NCBI RefSeq assembly: GCF_019873825.1
Contig: NZ_CP068418.1
Location: 620,001 to 684,000, forward strand
Reading direction: 5' to 3'
Origin: Mycoplasma sp. E35C
GTDB taxonomy: Bacteria > Bacillota_I > Bacilli_A > Mycoplasmatales > Mycoplasmoidaceae
Length of the DNA: 64,000 bases
Shown: piece by piece, positions 10,801 to 22,118 of the stretch
Layout of the letters: each line of letters begins with the position of its first letter
Numbering within the stretch: the first letter of the stretch is position 1
Made by a program: the position numbers and the translations under genes
Notes under the pieces: generated by a model
Database searches by the model: none
The model's input: the letters and a program-made list of their open reading frames with translations, nothing else
Told to the model about the DNA's origin: nothing

Positions 10801-13800
10801 TGAATTTGTTCAACTGGTGTAGGTGCTATTGCTAATACTGGTGAAATTGTTAATGTATCAGTTGATTTAAATTCAAACGCAGGTTTTTGTTGTGCTGGTT
10901 GAACTACTTGTGGTTGAACAGCAACTGGTTGAATTGGTTGAGCAACACTTGGTGCAACTGGACTAATAGCAATTGGAGTAACTGGAGTTTGAACAGCTTG
11001 AACAACTGGTGTTTGACTAACTTCTGTTTGTTGCGCTTTTCAGAAGCTTTGAGGTTCAAACTTATCAGTAGCTAATTCAACATTGTTAATATCAACATTA
11101 ATTGTTGATACTTCTTCAATAACACTGTCTTGAACAATCGGTTGAACGATTGAACTTTCAGCTAATGTTGGCTTAAATTCAAATAAAGCATTAACAGTTG
11201 GTTGAGCAACTTCTTGTTGAGCAACTTCTTGTTGAACAACTTGTGTTTGTGGTTGAACTAATTGTTCTTGTGAAACTACATCAGATGCATGTTTAATTTC
11301 AGCGTATGGTAGTTCAGAAACTGTATCAACGAATTGGTGAAGGGTTTTGTAGTTAGATTTAGTTGGCTTTACAAATTTAATTGAATCAGTTTTCTTAGTT
11401 GATTCAACTTCTTGTTTAGTTTGTAACTCAACTTCTTCTAATAGTTTGTTTGCTGTTGGTGTGCTATCTGAAATGAAGTTTTGGTTTTCATCAAAGTAAC
11501 CATTTCAAACTCAAACATTGTTCTTATTATAGAATCCGTAGCGTTGATCACCAATGAATTGGTTGAAGAATGGTTCAGCATCTTGTTTTTTAGCTTTTAA
11601 TTCTTCAGTTGGTTTTGCTTCATACTTAATGAATTCTTCTTTTGAAGCTGGTTTGAAGTATTCATCTAAGTTTGTATCTTCTTCTAGAATTGAAGTTCTA
11701 GAAATTGTTGTTTTAGTTTGTTTTAATTGTTCAGTTACTTCGTGCTTGTTGCTTGGAATGAATTCATAATCATCATCGAAGTATCCATCAAATACTCAGT
11801 CATTATTAGTATTGTAGTGACCGTATTTTTCATTACCAACAAATTCTAATCAGAATGGTGCTTGGTTTGATGATCATTCATCTAATACAGATGCATCAAC
11901 AATAGCATCATCATGGATCTTAGCTTTATCTCAAGTTAAAATGCCATATTCTTCATCAGTTGATTTTTGGTAGTATGACTTAACAAGTTCGTTCTTAACT
12001 TTTTGTTGAGGTTTGAACTCAATAACTTCATCAGCAGTTAATTCAGCACGTGGTGATTTAACTTCTGGTTCATCTTCTGGTTGTTCTTGTTCATCAACAT
12101 AGACAACACTTGTTTTTGAAGGTTTGAATCTTCTAGATTCAGCTTCAAATTCAAGGTTGTTTTGATTGTTTTTCTTTCAAGATTCAAACAGACTTGAGAA
12201 GTTAGATTCAGAAGCTTGTGCATTGTTGAATAAATCAAATTCAACTTTATCAGGTTTGAAGCTACCATCTTCATCAAAGTGACCAGTTCAGATTCAAATA
12301 CCATCGTTGTCGTAGTATCCATACTCTTCATTACCGATGTGTTTTTTGTATCTTGGATCATCCAACAACATCTTGTGTAGGTCAGATTCTGGAGTGATCT
12401 CAGTAGTTTTTAAAACCTTAGGTGCAGCTGGTTTTTTAGGATCTTTCTTCTTAGGGAAGCTTTGTTTTTGTTTTTGAGCAAGAACTTCTTCTTCAGTTTT
12501 AAATTCGTGAGTTGGGTCAGGAATTCAGTTTAATTCTTGGTCAAATACCCCGTGTCAAATTCAAACTTTTGAAGAACCTTCAAAGTGACCATAAACAGGA
12601 TCACCAATTAATTCTTTTCAGAATTTCTTACGTTCTGATGATTTGATTGCTGATAAGATAACATGCTTAGTTCCATAGAACGGCACTTCTTCTTCATGAG
12701 TGAATGGAATTCATTTTTGAAGTTTAGAGAACTTACCTTTTCAGTTTCAAGTTTTGTTGTTATAGAAACCATAGTCACTATTACCAACAAAGCTTTCTCA
12801 GAATCTTCTTGAAGGGTCAGTCTTTTCTTCATTGAACATTTCATCGATCACTTGGGTTGGAACGATGCTGTTTTTAGATTCTTGAGTTGAGTTGTCGTTT
12901 AAATCAAATAAACCTTGTGGAGTGTAGATTTCTTCACTTGTAGAAGCATCTAAATCATAATCATCAATGATGTCTAATTCTGTTGATTTTTCATCATCAA
13001 CAATTGGTTCATCAGCTGATAATTGAGCTTGTGAAGCTTCGTATTTGATTTGCGGTTGAATTGTATTGATGATTTCATCATCTAATAAGCTTAGATCTAA
13101 TTCATCATCAACGCTAGCTGTATCAAATTCTTCAAAAGCAGCTAATTCTTCATCAAGTTTTTCAGTATCAATTAAATCATCAATTTCAAATGATCAAACG
13201 TTATTTAATTGATCATCAGCTTCTGCTTGTAAGCTTAATTCAACTTCTGGTTTAACAACTTCTTGAGTTGGGCTTGTTGGTTGATATTCAACAGCTTGAA
13301 CTGGTTGATTGTTATCAGCTTCAACAGTAGCTTGGTTGATAATAACAACTTCTTCAAGTGCTGGTTTTTCTTCTTCACGAACAACTGCTTCAAAGTTATT
13401 TTCAGTTGTTGGTAAGAAGTCTTCTGTGCTTAATTTAGTTTGTTCAATTAAAGCAGTTGCTTTTTCTTCTGTTAATTCGATTACTTTAGTTTGTAATCGT
13501 TCAATCATTTCGTTTTGTTTTGCAACAATACGAAGTTGTTCTTTCATTCGTTTGTTGAACGAATGAATAATGTGACTTAATTCTGGCTGTTTGTTTGATT
13601 GTGCTACTACTAAATTGTTTTGTGATTGATTTTGGTTATCAACTACTGTTAATTCAGCTGTGCTAGCAAACGGATCAAAGTCCATTAATTGTTGAGTGTA
13701 GTTACTTTGATCTTGTTTGTTTAATTGATTAAATCCTGCTGGTGCGTATGGGTTTTGGAAAGGATTTTGGTTGTTGAACGGTTGATTAAATCCAGGGTAT

Positions 13801-14504
13801 GGTGGATAGAAATATGGCGCAAACTGATAAGGGTTTTGGTAAGGGTTGAAATAAGGATTGAACGGTGGTCTGTTGTATGGATTGATTGGACGAACATATC
13901 CTCTTGGGATATACATTCTAGAATAAATCGGTTGGTTATTCTTATCAAATCCATTAACTCTTGGTTCAAATGGTTTTTGATTTTGATTAAAACCTAATGA
14001 TGGATTGTATTGATCATCATTAAAAATATCGTGATTTTGGTTTGATACAACAACATCATTAAAGCTTGGGTGGTATTTATTTCTTACAACAAATTCACCT
14101 TCTTTTTCACTATTCTTATCGTGTTGCATTTCATTAGAAATCACAACTCTTTTTTCATCGATGTTTTTTAATTTCTTGAAATGATCACTATATTTTTCTT
14201 CTTTTAACTCTTTAGTGTATTCTAGTGCTGAATCAGCATAGAAAGCTTCAGCTTTGATTTCGTCTTTAATTTCTTCTTTATTCTTAATTGTATCTGTTGA
14301 AGCTTTTTTAGCTAATAGTTCAAAATTGTCTTTTTTAGACTCTAGATACTTTTTGTAATAATCTGAATAACTTAAAGATTCTAATCCTTTTTTAGAAACC
14401 TGTTTTTTATTACTTCCACCTAATGATATAGAAGCTGGTTCATTTTTAGAAGTTTTAGTTTTCGCACTAGCAGATTTAAGATCTACTTTTTTCTTTTCAG
14501 CCAT
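7824..14504 (-). CDS. Giant EAGR-box terminal-organelle protein, P200/HMW1-like (2226 aa)
   Basis: One open frame of 2227 codons once UGA is read as Trp. N-terminal region: basic start (MAEKKKVDLKSASAKTKTSK) and a Pro/Tyr/Asn/Phe-rich segment (about residues 170-270, repeats of NPY, PFNPYFNPY, YPPYPGF). Then a short coiled coil (about 325-365) and an acidic segment. Nine EAGR boxes (enriched in aromatic and glycine residues, consensus F-G-N-YG-Y-WxWxGxFDE) form two clusters, residues about 565-1012 and 1617-2142, split by a Gln/Val/Pro-rich linker. Most of the rest is Glu/Gln-rich, and the C-terminus is an Asp run followed by a Lys run. EAGR boxes occur in mycoplasma attachment-organelle proteins (HMW1, P65, P200, TopJ). 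The role in cytadherence or gliding is inferred. No signal peptide is visible, consistent with a cytoskeletal protein. Confidence 0.9.
8080..9654 (-). repeat. C-terminal cluster of four EAGR boxes, two nearly identical in DNA
   Basis: Boxes lie at about 9541-9654 (FWMKLVGDENYGHYNEDE), 9181-9291 and 8760-8865 (both YWEQFVGNDQYGHYDENE), plus a degenerate one at about 8080-8190 (DDYIGNENFGYYLEDG). The boxes at 9181 and 8760 are almost identical over more than 100 bp of DNA and share flanking Glu-rich sequence, so they arose by recent tandem duplication and can recombine. Confidence 0.85.
11470..12812 (-). repeat. N-terminal cluster of five EAGR boxes
   Basis: Boxes lie at about 12705-12812 (FWESFVGNSDYGFYNN), 12520-12627 (FWKELIGDPVYGHF), 12262-12363 (HIGNEEYGYYDNDG), 11758-11865 (FWLEFVGNEKYGHYNTNN) and 11470-11575 (FFNQFIGDQRYGFYNKNN). 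Each is about 35 residues and ends in a W.W.G.FD pattern with UGA-encoded Trp. They are diverged from one another at both protein and DNA level. Confidence 0.85.
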
Positions 14505-14526
14505 ATTTAAATATATTTAATTAATT

Positions 14527-14548
14527 ATTATAGCTTGTGTATATACAC
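14527..14548 (-). promoter_or_regulatory. Promoter -10 and 12-bp palindrome upstream of the EAGR-box gene
   Basis: On the minus strand TATAAT occupies 14532-14527, 22 bp before the ATG. Immediately upstream is a perfect palindrome GTGTATATACAC (14537-14548), and beyond it a CACGG / CCGTG hairpin (14546-14562). The palindrome sits where a repressor or activator would contact the promoter. No classical Shine-Dalgarno is present before the ATG. Confidence 0.5.
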
Positions 14549-14609
14549 GGCAAAAAACCGTGAAAACACAGTTCATATATATTTTATGATAAAAAACTTT
14601 AATTTTAAT

Positions 14610-15983
14610 TTATTTTATTGGATTTTTCTTAGCATTTTTTCTTTTGTAACCTTCAACTAAGCGTTGCTTGACTTTTTGTTCAATTGCTTGACGTTTAGCT
14701 TTAGCTTTAACTTTGTTAATTTGACGCTTAACTTTTTTCTTATATCCAGGTTGAACTTTTTTAGGTGCTTTGATTAAGATTTTCTTAATTTCTTCTTGTA
14801 AGGCAACGTCTGCTGGTTTTTTAGTTTGTTTTTTAATTAGTTCATATCTGGTTAAGCTTAAATCACGATTAATTTTTAAGGGAATAAAAACAATTTTCTT
14901 TTGTTCTAGACGATGAATAATTGCATCATCATTGGGATCATATAATACGTAAGATTCACCCTGATAAATTGATCGTGATGTTCGTCCTGATCTGTGGATG
15001 TATCAAATGTCGTCTTTTGGTAAATTTCACGAAACAACATGAGAAACGCCATCAAAGTCCATTCCACGAGATGATAAATCTGAAACGATTGCGTATTTCA
15101 CTTTTTGGTTTTTGATTAAAGTGTATTGTTGCTTACGTTCTCTTTTATCAAGTTTTCCATGTAATACTGCGAAAGGGATTGTATTGGTTTCAAATCAGTT
15201 TTTAATTTCAGCAATATCACTAATTCTGTTTACAAAAATCAAACAAAGGTATGGATCAATATTTTTAATAATTGCTTCTAGTGAATCTAATTTATTTAAG
15301 CTCTTGTTTTTAATCAGATAATGTTTGATATTTTCATGAACTCAAATTGATTCTGAAACATTAACAGGTTTGACATTTTTAATAATTCGTTTGATCTTGT
15401 TAACTAAATCATCATGTAAAGTTGCACTAAATGCTGAAATACATAATTTGTTATTAGCATTTGTTAAATAGGTTTGGGCATTAATTAAATCATCAATAAA
15501 ACCTTGATCAATTAACATATCAATTTCATCATAAACAAGATAACTAGTTGATGTTAAGTTTCAATTAACTTTATGATTAATTGCTTCATTAAAACGTTTT
15601 GGTGTTGAAATCAAAATATGTGGTGGATTGTTTTTGATGCTTATTAATTGTTTTTCAAATTCCACACCACCAACAAAAGAACGAACTTTGATTTGCTTAT
15701 TGTGCTTGATAAATTGATCTAAAACATTTTTAATTTGATTTCCCAATTCTCTGGTTGGCACGATAATTACTGCTTGAATTAAGTTCAAATCAGTTTTTAA
15801 ATTTTGCAAAATTGGTAATAAAAAAGCTAATGTTTTACCTGTTCCTGTTGGAGCAACTCCAATAATATTTTTTTTATTAATTAACGGTAAAATCGCTTCT
15901 TTTTGAATTTTAGTAGGTTCATTAATTTTTAAATCTACTAAGGTCTTTTTAATGAAGTCTTGTCAATGATAAATTTTATTCAT
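14610..15983 (-). CDS. DEAD-box ATP-dependent RNA helicase (457 aa)
   Basis: The conserved helicase motifs appear in order: Q motif (EPTKIQKEAI), Walker A (GVAPTGTGKT, near residue 48), PTREL, STPKR, DEID in place of DEAD (motif II), SAT (motif III), then the C-terminal RecA lobe with IVSDLSSRGMDF and HRSGRTSR (motif VI). A strongly basic tail of about 60 residues (KKVQPGYKKKVKRQINKVKAKAKRQ) should bind RNA. It is likely a ribosome-assembly or mRNA-decay helicase, comparable to MG308. It lies between enolase and the EAGR-box gene, with no clear terminator after it. DEID instead of DEAD is a conservative change. Confidence 0.92.
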
Positions 15984-16000
15984 ATCTTTATTTTAACGAT

Positions 16001-16034
16001 AAAAAATAAGAAGTTTCAAACTTCTTATTTTTTG
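16001..16034. terminator. Bidirectional intrinsic terminator after enolase
   Basis: A 12-bp perfect stem (AATAAGAAGTTT / AAACTTCTTATT) with a 1-nt spacer in the written form (loop formed by inner bases) has an A-run on the left and a T-run on the right. It lies 24 bp beyond the eno stop codon on the minus strand. Confidence 0.8.
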
Positions 16035-16057
16035 TGTTTATCAATTAGATTTTAAAA

Positions 16058-17473
<1,416 letters not shown>

Positions 17474-17489
17474 TTTATTTTTCTTTTGT

Positions 17490-17495
17490 ATTATA
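17490..17495 (-). promoter_or_regulatory. Promoter -10 of eno
   Basis: TATAAT on the minus strand (17495 to 17490) ends 17 bp before the enolase ATG at 17473. The rest of the 300-bp gap 17474-17773 is AT-rich and holds only the hairpins near 17645-17668 and 17695-17722; I see no gene in it. Confidence 0.6.
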
Positions 17496-17694
17496 TGAAA
17501 TTTATTTGCTATTATTTTATAAAAATAAAGTAAAAAATAAAGTTAAAAAATTCAAAATGATTTTAAAAAGAAATAAATCTTACTGATTTAATTAACTTTT
17601 GATAAAAATCATTTTGCTTTAATAAAATTGGTTTTTGTCTCGAAATTTTTATTTTTAAAAATAAAAATAACGGTTTAGTTTTTGATAAAAATTT

Positions 17695-17722
17695 CATCTA
17701 ATTCTCAATGAATAATTAGATG
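17695..17722 (-). terminator. Hairpin, probable terminator of the 17774 gene
   Basis: The stem CATCTAATT / AATTAGATG has a 10-nt loop and on the minus strand is followed by AAATTTTTAT, a moderately U-rich tract. It lies about 50 bp past the stop of the membrane-protein gene. Confidence 0.55.
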
Positions 17723-17773
17723 AAGATTTTAATGATTACTTTGCTCTTTTTTATCTAATAAAAACAAACTTAA

Positions 17774-19222
17774 TTAGTTGTTTTCATTATCAGATTCATT
17801 ATTATCTTTTGATTTAAATGGTGATTTAAATTTAAAGATATTCTTATAAATATCAGCAGGGTTTGAATTAACGTTAGTTGTTGGTTCTTGCTGTTGTTTT
17901 GTTAAATCTTCTGTTGGATTTTTTTGCTTATTAAAGCGTTTTAAAATATCTTTTAAATCATCATTTGCTTTAGTTGAATTTGATGAACTTTCTGTTTGTT
18001 GATTATTATTAGTTTCGCTATGTGATTGGGTTTGATTATTAACTTCTTGAGTTTGGTTGTTAACTTCTTTTGTTTTAGCTGACTTATTAATTTTTTCAAA
18101 AATTGTTTTTAATTCTTCTGATTGTTTATTTGCATCAACTTTTGGTTCATCATTCTTGGTTGGTTGTTCATTAACAGTTTGAGTTTGTTGATAGCTTTGT
18201 TGTTGATCTTGTTGGTTGTGTTGTTGTTTAGCTTGATGTGTATAATCAAATCCATCATCAGCTTTTTGTTTCATATCTTCTCTGATTAAATCTTCATCAT
18301 ACTTATAAGATTTTTGGTTATACATCTTTTTAAAGATTGAATCATAATTAACTTTGGTTTGGGTTGGTTCTGAATTATTGTTATTAGCTTGATTATTTTG
18401 ATCTTGATTTAATGTTTGATCTTCTTTTTTATTTTTCTTAAATCATGATCGTTTTTGTTTTTTATCTGATGCTAATTCTTCTTCATTAAGATCATTATCT
18501 TTGTATAGTTTTTTTAGCATCTTAGTCATCTTATTAAATGAAGAAAACACACGGTATTCAAAACTAAATACAATAGATGCAAATAAACATCCAAATAATA
18601 AGAACGGCCCACTAACAAAGAATAATGATAGCAAGATGCTAAAAATCGTTTTTAGTTTAACCACACCAGAATTGTTGATGTATTTAGCAAACATTTGGCT
18701 AGCAGCATTTTTTTCATAATTAGCCATAATGTTGTCATACATAATTCAACCAACAATAATGAAAATAATTGTGATACTAGTTGCAATTAATGTAATTGTT
18801 GATAAGAAATTAAAATTACGTTTAACATTATTAGTTGGATCAGCAACTTTTTTATTAATCGTTATTAAAAACGGAATTAAAAGAATTGTCGTGATTATTA
18901 AAAACAACAAGGTTATGATGAAGAAGATTAAATTCATCAACCTTTCTCATGCAAAATAATCAATTATTGATTTAACATTATTAGCACTCTTTAATCTTGA
19001 TAAATCAGCATACTGATTAAAGATCAATCAAGTGCTATATAAGCTGTTAATTGCTAATACTAATGCCAAGATAGCACTCAAACTAACAAAAATAACACTG
19101 CTAAAAAATAAAATCTTTTTGATTTTGATTAATTTGTAATGTTTTTCTATTCCGTCTTGTTTTACATACAAGCCGTATTTAGTTAAGGTATCAAATATTA
19201 GTTTTTTGCTATCATTAACCAT
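17774..19222 (-). CDS. Membrane protein with long Gln/Asn-rich tail (482 aa)
   Basis: I do not recognise the family. The N-terminal half has four or five membrane segments: ILFFSSVIFVSLSAILALVLA, LIFFIITLLFLIITTILLIPFLI, FLSTITLIATSITIIFIIVGW and TIFSILLSLFFVSGPFLLFGCLFASIVF. From about residue 270 it becomes hydrophilic: a charged linker, then a Gln/Asn/Thr-rich low-complexity tail with a tandem EVNNQTQ repeat and a KSPFKSKDNNESDNENN end. The pieces join in one frame through UGA Trp codons. The tail resembles those on mycoplasma cytoskeletal or adhesion-associated proteins, but that is only a compositional likeness. It is divergent from the HIT gene. Confidence 0.75.
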
Positions 19223-19275
19223 ATAATTAATATTATATTTATATTAATATTTGTTTATAAGAGAAAATTTAAAAT

Positions 19276-19686
19276 ATGAGACAAGCAGATTGTATTTTTT
19301 GTAAGATTGTCAACAAAGAAGTTGAAGCTAATATTATTGCAGAAAACGAACACGCACTAGCATTCTTAGATGCTTTTCCAGTTTCTAATGGCCACACATT
19401 AGTTATTCCCAAAGATCATCACCCAGATTTTTCAAGCACACCAGCCAACTTAATGCATTATGTTACTGATTTAGCTCAAGAAGTTGTTGGTATTTTAAAC
19501 AAATCACGTCTAGATCCTTTTGGTTATAACTATGTATCAAATGAAAAATCAATTTCAGGTCAAGAGGTTTTTCACTTCCACTTACATGTAATTCCTAAAT
19601 ATGCAGCTAAGGAAGGTTTTGGTTTTAAAACCAATAAGGTTAATATCTTAGACTTAAAAGAAGTAATGGATAAGATTAAACATTAA
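19276..19686 (+). CDS. HIT-family nucleotide hydrolase/transferase, Hint-like (136 aa)
   Basis: A complete HIT protein. It has CIFCKIVNKEVEANIIAENEHALAFLDAFPVSNGHTLVIP at the start (here described in parts: CIFCKIV zinc-type Cys pair, FLDAFPVSNGHTLVIPK strand) and the catalytic triad motif HFHLHVIPK near residue 108. Members hydrolyse AMP-lysine, AMP-NH2 and related nucleotides. The length matches the family (110-140 aa). There is no in-frame UGA. The 3' end overlaps the convergent membrane-protein gene (stop at 19683) by 4 bp. It is a lone plus-strand gene between two minus-strand blocks. Physiological substrate unknown. Confidence 0.93.
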   Translation: MRQADCIFCKIVNKEVEANIIAENEHALAFLDAFPVSNGHTLVIPKDHHPDFSSTPANLMHYVTDLAQEVVGILNKSRLDPFGYNYVSNEKSISGQEVFHFHLHVIPKYAAKEGFGFKTNKVNILDLKEVMDKIKH

Positions 19687-20396
19687 AGTTCATTCATTCC
19701 ACTCGAAGCCACTTGAGTTGGTTTTGGTGGATTAGTTTCAGAAGGTGGATTGCCACCTTCTTTTTTATTTTTCTTATTGTCGTTATGATCATCAAAATGA
19801 AGAATTACAGATTTATCATCACTATTAACAGGTTTATCACTAGCTTGGGTTTGGTTTTTTCTTAATTCTAGCGCTAATTCAATTTTAAAGCGAGCTAGTC
19901 GAATAATGGTCATCGACATGATACAAATGATCCCAACAACAGCCACAGAAGCATAAACAATGTTTTTTTGATAATTGTAATACTTAATTGCTTCATTAAT
20001 TTTATCTGGTTGGTTATCAACTACATTTTGTCTTAATTCAACGATATTTTGCTTAAATAAAAAAGCTACTAAGATAAAAATAATACCAATTAATAAATTA
20101 AATAAGAAAATTGATAATCCAATTACATAAATCTTATTAAACTTCTTGTCATAATGGAATTTCTTGTAAGGAAAATCCTTTAAGAAATAACGAATATCAA
20201 CATAAAGCATAATTGAACCTAAAACAATCCCAACGATTGCTGGTGCAAATAAGATTTCTGCTTGTGAATTATACGGATTGTTTTGCGTGTTTGGATTAAT
20301 AAATCTTACTAAATAAGCATTAAAAGCAAAACCAATAAATACTAAAGCATTAGCAATAACTGTGATGTAATGATTTCTTCATTTTCTTAGTTTCAT
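19683..20396 (-). CDS. Four-TM membrane protein with charged Pro-rich tail (237 aa)
   Basis: This protein is not assigned to a family. Membrane segments: YITVIANALVFIGFAFNAYLV, ILFAPAIVGIVLGSIMLYVDI, IYVIGLSIFLFNLLIGIIFIL and NIVYASVAVVGIICIMSMTII. The cytoplasmic tail from about residue 185 is charged and Pro-rich (DDKSVILHFDDHNDNKKNKK, then NPPSETNPPKPTQ). The start codon follows the nusB stop directly (TAGATG), so it is translationally coupled to the nusB-Asp23-efp unit. Nothing in the sequence gives a function. UGA encodes Trp in the N-terminal part (LRKWRNHY). Confidence 0.7.
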
Positions 20397-20786
20397 CTAT
20401 AACACCTTATTTAAAACTGCTGTTACTAATTTAATTGCTTTATCATCACCATAGGATTCTAAAAGCTTGATTGCTTGTGATATTAATATTGGTTTATCAG
20501 TTTTATAATATTTAGCTTCTGTCAGGATTAAATGGAATAATGCCTTAACTAAATAATCAAGTCGTTGTCAACTTCACCCTTGTTTAATATGAGCTGATAC
20601 TAATGACGGAATACTATTAATATAACCAGTTCAGTTTGTTAAAAATTCACGATCATTTTCATCATTTAATTTTGTTATCTGATCATTAATTTCTTCCAAA
20701 CTAAAATCTAGTAATAAAGCTTGATAAATAAAACTAAGACGTTCATATCTTAGTTCTAATTGTGATTTTTTCTTTTGTTCTGTCAT
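20397..20786 (-). CDS. nusB: NusB-like transcription antitermination factor (129 aa)
   Basis: The protein is all-helical and matches NusB near its C-terminus: RLDYLVKALFHLILTEAKYY, then DKPILISQAIKLLESYGDDKAIKLVTAVLNKVL (cited in parts), corresponding to the family's iLR.a.yEl and inEaVeLak.f..d.s.kFiNgvLd blocks. NusB binds boxA RNA with NusE/S10 during rRNA transcription. It starts at ATG 20786 in a TAATG overlap with the Asp23-like gene, giving the classic efp-yqhY-nusB order of Firmicutes, which supports the call. The N-terminal half is diverged. Comparable to MG027. Confidence 0.75.
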
Positions 20787-21109
20787 TAGAATCTTTGAAT
20801 AAAGTTAATCGAAGTTAGACTTAAACTTAATTCGACATTAATATCATTAAGAATCGCATTAGAAATATTCTTAATGAAGTTATTATCATAACGCTTTTTA
20901 TTTAGATATTTAACATACACATTGATTTGCGCATTAACATCATCATAAAAGTGATATAAATCCACATTAACTAGTTGGATGTATTTATTGTTATCAAGGT
21001 ATTGGTTAATTTTAGCTTTAACATATTTCAAAAAGGCTTTATCAGTAATTCTGATGCTGCCATAATTGGTATATGTAATGCTTCTTGTGTTAGTTAGCTC
21101 TTGAGACAT
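20786..21109 (-). CDS. Asp23/YqhY-like protein (107 aa)
   Basis: A short protein with [24 protein letters not shown] at the start (the first hydrophobic-polar strand of the Asp23 family) followed by [23 protein letters not shown] and a C-terminal amphipathic helix. Position between efp and nusB is that of YqhY in B. subtilis. I chose ATG 21109 (MSQELTN), which overlaps efp by 20 bp; in-frame ATGs at 21118 and 21133 would lengthen the overlap. Family assignment rests as much on context as on sequence. It is a second paralog of the 666-938 gene. Confidence 0.6.
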   Translation of the reverse strand: MSQELTNTRSITYTNYGSIRITDKAFLKYVKAKINQYLDNNKYIQLVNVDLYHFYDDVNAQINVYVKYLNKKRYDNNFIKNISNAILNDINVELSLSLTSINFIQRF

Positions 21110-21656
21110 ATTTACCATCAACAGTTGAAACAATTACTTTTTCTTTAGATTTAATAAATTGCGGAACTTCAATCACATAACCAGTTGTTAGTGTTGCTTT
21201 TTTTAATGCATTAGTAACACTATTACCTTGAACTGCGTCTTCTGCATATTCAATTTCAACCACAACTTGATCGGGTAATGTTACTCCTAGAATTTCATCT
21301 TCATAGCGCATGATTGAAACTTCAGTTCCTTCTGTAATAAAGTTCTTTTCGTATTCTAATAATTTATTAGGAACTTCGATTTGTTCATAAGTTTCGTTGT
21401 TCATGAATACAAAGTGATTTTGGTCTTGATAAACAAAAGACATCTTTTGTTTTTCAATTGTTGCTTGTTCTAGCTTTTGACCAGTTAATACTTCGGTCGT
21501 AATCGCACCTGTGCGTAGGTTTTTAACTTTACATTTAACAATACCTTCGCGCATTGCGGTTTTATTAAATGAGTTTTCGATTACTAAATAAATTTGGCCA
21601 TTTAAAAAGATTGTATGACCACTTCTTAAGTCTTTTGCGTGAATAATTGATGCCAT
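21090..21656 (-). CDS. efp: Elongation factor P (188 aa)
   Basis: EF-P stimulates peptide-bond formation at polyproline stretches. It is full length, with the KOW-like N-terminal domain ([20 protein letters not shown]), [11 protein letters not shown], and OB domains ending [20 protein letters not shown]. The tip loop that in other bacteria reads PGKG, with the modified Lys or Arg, reads NKTAMREG here; by alignment on KNLRTG the modified Lys position is Met, with Lys three residues before and Arg one after. No EpmA/EpmB or EarP gene is in the window. It is the first gene of the efp-Asp23-nusB-membrane protein unit and diverges from the Cys-rich peptide array. Confidence 0.95.
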   Translation of the reverse strand: MASIIHAKDLRSGHTIFLNGQIYLVIENSFNKTAMREGIVKCKVKNLRTGAITTEVLTGQKLEQATIEKQKMSFVYQDQNHFVFMNNETYEQIEVPNKLLEYEKNFITEGTEVSIMRYEDEILGVTLPDQVVVEIEYAEDAVQGNSVTNALKKATLTTGYVIEVPQFIKSKEKVIVSTVDGKYVSRAN

Positions 21657-21712
21657 AATTTGCTTTATGAAATTTTAATATATTGAAATTAGAACAAAAT
21701 TAATTTGTTTGG

Positions 21713-21735
21713 TATATAAATTTTTATGAAGGAGG
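21713..21735 (+). promoter_or_regulatory. Putative promoter -10 and strong ribosome-binding site of the Cys-rich array
   Basis: TATATAAAT at 21713-21721 is a good -10 candidate. AAGGAGG at 21729-21735 is the strongest Shine-Dalgarno sequence noted in this window, 13 nt before the ATG at 21749. The start of transcription would fall close to the ribosome-binding site. Confidence 0.5.
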
Positions 21736-21748
21736 AAAATAAGAAATC

Positions 21749-21844
21749 ATGTTATTCAAAAATGAATGCGATTGTCAATGTGAAACAACTAACAAATGCA
21801 CATGTGATAAATGTGAATGTGAAAATTGTTCATGTGCTTGCTAA
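21749..21844 (+). CDS. Cys-rich metallothionein-like peptide 1 (31 aa, 10 Cys)
   Basis: A tiny reading frame, MLFKNECDCQCETTNKCTC then DKCECENCSCAC, with ten Cys in 31 residues, arranged C-x-C-x-C, C-x-C, C-x2-C-x-C, C-x-C-x-C. After residue 3 there are no aromatic or large hydrophobic residues and there is no His; the spacer residues are Asp, Glu, Asn, Lys, Ser, Thr, Ala. This composition is that of metallothioneins, which bind d10 metals (Cu(I), Zn(II), Cd(II)) in thiolate clusters. It has a perfect AAGGAGG ribosome-binding site. It is the most diverged of four tandem copies. I do not recognise a described family; metal binding is inference. Confidence 0.8.
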   Translation: MLFKNECDCQCETTNKCTCDKCECENCSCAC

Positions 21845-21926
21845 TTAAAAATCAACATCGCAAAACCAAACAATAATTAATTAAATAAAAAAAATAATTT
21901 TAAAAACCAAAGGATACTTACTAACA

Positions 21927-22031
21927 ATGATCTTTAAAAATAAATGTGAATGTAATTGTGAATGCACTAGCGCAAAAGATTGCACTTGTTCAACTAACTG
22001 TGAATGCGCAAACTGCTCATGTGCTTGCTAA
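21927..22031 (+). CDS. Cys-rich metallothionein-like peptide 2 (34 aa, 11 Cys)
   Basis: It starts MIFKNKCECNCECTSAKDC and ends TCSTNCECANCSCAC. The eleven Cys are at 7, 9, 11, 13, 19, 21, 25, 27, 30, 32 and 34: two CxC-rich halves joined by an SAKD turn, a possible two-cluster fold. The ribosome-binding site is AAAGGA at 21909-21914 with a 5' tract (ACTTACTAACAATG) shared with copy 3 (ACATACTAACAATG). No UGA codon. The peptide is nearly identical to copy 4 and shares the block CTSAKDCTCSTNCEC with copy 3. Conservation of every Cys among the copies while spacers vary argues for a translated, selected product. Confidence 0.82.
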   Translation: MIFKNKCECNCECTSAKDCTCSTNCECANCSCAC

Positions 22032-22118
22032 ACAGCTTAATTATAATAAATATAAATTAATAAAACAACTACTTTTTTTATAAATAAATAACTAACTAAT
22101 TAAGGATACATACTAACA

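Noticed and set aside
8733-14000. Plus-strand ORFs rich in Phe, Leu, Ser or Trp opposite the EAGR-box gene (for example 8733-8942, 13725-13997).
   Set aside because: They are antisense shadows of Glu/Gln- and Pro/Tyr-rich coding sequence, with no ribosome-binding sites and no protein-like pattern.
20786-21133. Longer start (ATG 21133) for the Asp23-like gene.
   Set aside because: It would overlap efp by 44 bp and add residues with no family likeness; ATG 21109 is more economical, though unproven.
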